From Candidatus Minthomonas equi (GTDB lineage Bacteria; Bacteroidota; Bacteroidia; Bacteroidales; UBA932), in NCBI GenBank assembly GCA_018064575.1, contig JAGHUZ010000251.1, forward strand, positions 1 to 6,758: a stretch of 6,758 nt of DNA. The letters run 5' to 3'. Positions 4,030 through 6,758 of this stretch are shown piece after piece. Numbering within the stretch: position 1 is the stretch's first letter; the number at the start of each line of letters is the position of its first letter. Under the pieces are notes generated by a model. It saw only the letters and a program-made list of their open reading frames with translations. It was not told where the DNA came from and made no database searches. A program made the position numbers and the translations under genes.

Positions 4030-6758
4030 ATGAACAACAAATCGCATTGGAGTTCATACTCCCTTCGCAAGGGTTTATTCAGTGCTCTGAAGGTGTCTCT
4101 GGCACTCTTTCTGGGTATCTGTGTAAGCACCAATGCAAGTGCAATTGAGACTTCATCATACTCAACTGCACAGCAGTCTTCAAAGACTGTAAAGGTTAAC
4201 ATCAAGGATGCTGCCGGCCCTCTGGCTGGAGCAAGTGTCCTCGTCAAGGGTACTTCAAACGGTGCGGATTCCGACCTGGATGGCAACGTCGTTCTGAACA
4301 ATGTACCCGGCAATGCTATTCTAGTGGTTTCCTTCATCGGTTACCAGACTCAGGAAATCGCAGTTACCGGTAAGACCGATTATCAGGTCGTTCTCGTTGA
4401 AGACGCAGATATGCTTGATGAACTGGTAGTTATCGGTTACGGTGCCGTAAAGAAGAGAGACCTTACCGGTGCCGTGGCTTCCGTAAAATCGAAGGAACTG
4501 ACAGAGTACACCGTTCCTAACCCCGTTCAGGCTCTTCAGGGACGTGTAGCCGGTGTGAACATCACCAACTCATCAGGTAGCCCTGCAGGTAATTTCAAGG
4601 TTCGTATCCGTGGTGCGAACTCCATCCTCGGGAACAATGACCCTCTGTATGTAGTCGATGGTATGCCCGGCACGGTCAATGACCTTAACGCGCAGGATAT
4701 TGAGTCCATCGAGGTTTTGAAGGATGCTTCCGCGACAGCCATCTACGGTTCCCGCGGTGCCAACGGTGTCGTACTCATCACCACCAAGTCAGGTAAGACA
4801 GGCCAGACCCACGTTGAATACAACGGTGAAGTAGGTTTCAAGTCCTTCTCGAGTAAAATCGACCTTATGGATGCTCAGGAATATATGACTCTCTACAACG
4901 AAACCCAGGTTAATGACGGCAGACCCGCTTACTTTACTGATGAACAAATCAGGAACGCCAATGCCAATGCTTTCGACTGGATGGGCGCCATCTATCGCAA
5001 CGCCCTCATTCAGAACCACAGCATCAGCGTGAACGGCGGTACGGAAAAGACCAGATTCAACATCAGCGGTGGCGCTATGCTCAACGACGGTATCATTAAG
5101 AACACCGCATTCAACAAGTATAACCTCCGTACCAGCATCGACCACGATATCAGCAAGATATTCAACGTATCCCTGATAATGGGCTACACCCTCGTTGACA
5201 ACAAGATTATCGGTACAGAGGGCGGTCAGATCGGTCAAGGTGTAATTTCCTGCGGCTACTGCGCTCCTCCCACCATCCCTGCATACAATATCGATGCTGA
5301 TGGTAACAAGACCTATGTCAATATCAACCAGGCCGGTTATCCTACCCTCGGTAACTCCTTCACTAACGCTGTCAGCACACTTGAAACCACCAAGACCAGA
5401 ACGAAGGACAACACCTTCAATATCAACGGTGCCATTACAGCCAAGCCCATCAAGGGACTCTCCATCAAGGCTACATTCGGTATGCGCAGCAGAAATGCCA
5501 GATATGACTGGTATCGTAACAGCAAGAATGCCGAGAATCTCAATAACGCCTCTGCTTCAGTTTCAGCCACCAAGACAGTATCCATTATCAATGAGAATAT
5601 CGTGAACTACAACGTGACTCTGGGTCAGAAACACGACCTCGGTGTTATGGGTGCCTTCACTTATCAGCAGGAAGAAGCAGTCGGACTCTCCGGTTCAGGT
5701 TCACAGTTCCTGAGTGACGTTACCGAAACCTATAACCTCGGTTCCGCTATCAAACCCGGCACTCCCGGTTCAAGTTATTCGAAGTGGTCGCTGATGTCTT
5801 ACCTCGCCCGTGTCAATTACGGTTTTGACGGCAGATATCTCCTTACCGCCAGTATCCGTGCCGACGGTTCCAGCCGTTACAGTGACGGAAGCAAGTGGGG
5901 GTACTTCCCTTCGGCAGCCTTCGCCTGGCGTATGTCCAACGAATCCTGGATGAAGAATGCGAAAGCCATCAATGACTTCAAGTTCCGTATCGGTTATGGT
6001 GTAACCGGTTCAACCGCCATCAGCCCTTACCAGACCCAGAATACTCTCGGTTCGGGCACCACAGCAGTAGGTTCCGGTTCAGCAGTTTATTTCCGTCCCA
6101 GCGGTACACTTCCCGGCGACCTCAAATGGGAAAGCACTTCACATTTCAACTTCGGTATCGACCTCGCTATGTTTGACAACAGACTCCGCTTCACGGCCGA
6201 TGCATACTATAAACTGACCACCGACCTTCTCTCCAGCGTTACCCTTCCCCGTTCCAGCGGATATTCCCAGACATACAAGAATGTAGGAAGTATGTCCAAC
6301 AAAGGTATCGAGTTTATGATAGAAGGTGACATTATCTCCACCAAGGATTGGCATTGGTCCGCATCTTACAATATGTCTGTGAACAGAAACCGTGTAGAAG
6401 AACTTTACGGTGGTGTTGACATTTACAGAGAAATCAACCAGACCACAGTTACCGGTCCTGTATCTCTTCTGCGTGAGGGTGAACCTATGGGTGTTTACAA
6501 CGTATATGAATTCAACGGATACGATGAAAACGGCTATATGACATTCAAGGACCAGAACGGTGACGGTGCATTGAATGAAGCCGACCGCAAGATTTTCGGT
6601 AACCCGCATCCTGACTTCATCTTCGGTTTCAATACCGAGGTCAGCTGGAAAGGACTCGGTCTCTCGATGTTCTGGAACGGTAGCGTAGGAAACGATGTCT
6701 ATAACTGTACTTCAGTTGACTACTATAACCAGGCATACGGTCTGAATCAGCCCAAGGA
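4030..6758 (+). CDS. SusC/RagA-family TonB-dependent outer-membrane receptor (3' end outside window)
   Basis: The frame is open from ATG 4030 to the right edge with no stop (909 complete codons). SusC proteins usually have 1000-1100 residues, so about 100-150 are missing. The family imports glycan oligomers or other large nutrients across the outer membrane with a SusD-like lipoprotein lid. The signal peptide is residues 1-38: positive N-region, hydrophobic core around 19-32, probable cleavage after N-A-S-A. There is no STN domain, because only about 15 residues precede the carboxypeptidase-regulatory-like domain (about 54-124, with GASVLVKG and SFIGYQ). The TonB box and SusC signature follow as LDELVVIGYGAVKKRDLTGA (129-148). 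The plug has VQALQGRVAGVNI (166-178), DPLYVVDGMPG (204-214) and SIEVLKDASATAIYGSRGAN (226-245). The barrel begins near residue 260. Late in the barrel DQNGDGALNEAD (841-852) has the D-x-N-x-D-G spacing of a calcium-binding loop, and NPHPDFIFGF (858-867) is typical of the family. A SusD gene is expected just downstream. Lack of an STN domain argues against control by an anti-sigma/ECF pair. Confidence 0.97.
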   Translation, partial: MNNKSHWSSYSLRKGLFSALKVSLALFLGICVSTNASAIETSSYSTAQQSSKTVKVNIKDAAGPLAGASVLVKGTSNGADSDLDGNVVLNNVPGNAILVVSFIGYQTQEIAVTGKTDYQVVLVEDADMLDELVVIGYGAVKKRDLTGAVASVKSKELTEYTVPNPVQALQGRVAGVNITNSSGSPAGNFKVRIRGANSILGNNDPLYVVDGMPGTVNDLNAQDIESIEVLKDASATAIYGSRGANGVVLITTKSGKTGQTHVEYNGEVGFKSFSSKIDLMDAQEYMTLYNETQVNDGRPAYFTDEQIRNANANAFDWMGAIYRNALIQNHSISVNGGTEKTRFNISGGAMLNDGIIKNTAFNKYNLRTSIDHDISKIFNVSLIMGYTLVDNKIIGTEGGQIGQGVISCGYCAPPTIPAYNIDADGNKTYVNINQAGYPTLGNSFTNAVSTLETTKTRTKDNTFNINGAITAKPIKGLSIKATFGMRSRNARYDWYRNSKNAENLNNASASVSATKTVSIINENIVNYNVTLGQKHDLGVMGAFTYQQEEAVGLSGSGSQFLSDVTETYNLGSAIKPGTPGSSYSKWSLMSYLARVNYGFDGRYLLTASIRADGSSRYSDGSKWGYFPSAAFAWRMSNESWMKNAKAINDFKFRIGYGVTGSTAISPYQTQNTLGSGTTAVGSGSAVYFRPSGTLPGDLKWESTSHFNFGIDLAMFDNRLRFTADAYYKLTTDLLSSVTLPRSSGYSQTYKNVGSMSNKGIEFMIEGDIISTKDWHWSASYNMSVNRNRVEELYGGVDIYREINQTTVTGPVSLLREGEPMGVYNVYEFNGYDENGYMTFKDQNGDGALNEADRKIFGNPHPDFIFGFNTEVSWKGLGLSMFWNGSVGNDVYNCTSVDYYNQAYGLNQPK

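Noticed and set aside
6553..6588. D-x-N-x-D-G loop considered as sign of a dockerin or EF-hand domain.
   Set aside because: A single D-x-N-x-D-G loop at this place is a common feature of SusC barrels. No second repeat or dockerin layout is present.
6139..6609. A minus-strand open frame of 156 codons opposite the SusC barrel, and a similar one of 149 codons at 4789-5238.
   Set aside because: Both sit opposite an unmistakable SusC coding frame and read as low-information, valine-rich antisense sequence without motifs.
1..6758. CRISPR arrays, tRNA or rRNA genes, insertion sequences, integration sites and riboswitches.
   Set aside because: Almost all of the window is coding. I saw no regularly spaced repeats, no terminal inverted repeats with a transposase, and no non-coding stretch longer than 38 bp where such elements could sit.

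Overview
The window looks like part of a carbohydrate-utilisation locus from a Bacteroidota genome, probably order Bacteroidales and probably a gut or other host-associated lineage. The strongest sign is the long gene at the right end. It encodes a SusC/RagA-type TonB-dependent outer-membrane receptor with the family's order of signal peptide, carboxypeptidase-regulatory-like domain, TonB box, plug and barrel. The lack of Shine-Dalgarno sequences, the A/T-rich stretches before several start codons and the moderate base composition fit the same group. I cannot name a genus.

All six genes lie on the + strand and there is almost no non-coding DNA. From left to right they are: (1) the 3' end of a gene whose product resembles the last strand and helix of a TIM-barrel sugar enzyme (1-233); (2) a SIS-domain protein of the UPF0309 / sugar isomerase-domain type (242-997); (3) a 229-residue protein that looks like only the C-terminal half of a Gfo/Idh/MocA oxidoreductase (988-1677); (4) a full-length Gfo/Idh/MocA-type oxidoreductase with unusual cofactor and active-site motifs (1674-2753); (5) a 12-helix MFS permease (2753-3991); (6) the SusC-like receptor (from 4030, running off the right edge). 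Junctions 1/2 to 4/5 are an 8-bp gap, a 10-bp overlap (or a 2-bp gap, depending on the start), an ATGA overlap of 4 bp and a TAATG overlap of 1 bp. Genes 1-5 are therefore very probably one transcript. The SusC gene follows after 38 bp with no convincing terminator or promoter, so it may belong to the same transcript.

A working model, which is inference, is that the SusC-type receptor (with a SusD partner expected just beyond the right edge) brings a glycan or glycoside across the outer membrane. The MFS permease would carry a small, probably anionic or modified sugar across the inner membrane. The SIS protein, the two Gfo/Idh-like proteins and the TIM-barrel enzyme would convert it in the cytoplasm. 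The substrate cannot be read from the sequence. The most unusual part is the tandem of a Rossmann-less Gfo/Idh-like protein and a Gfo/Idh protein with altered motifs, next to a SIS protein and with no sugar kinase in view.
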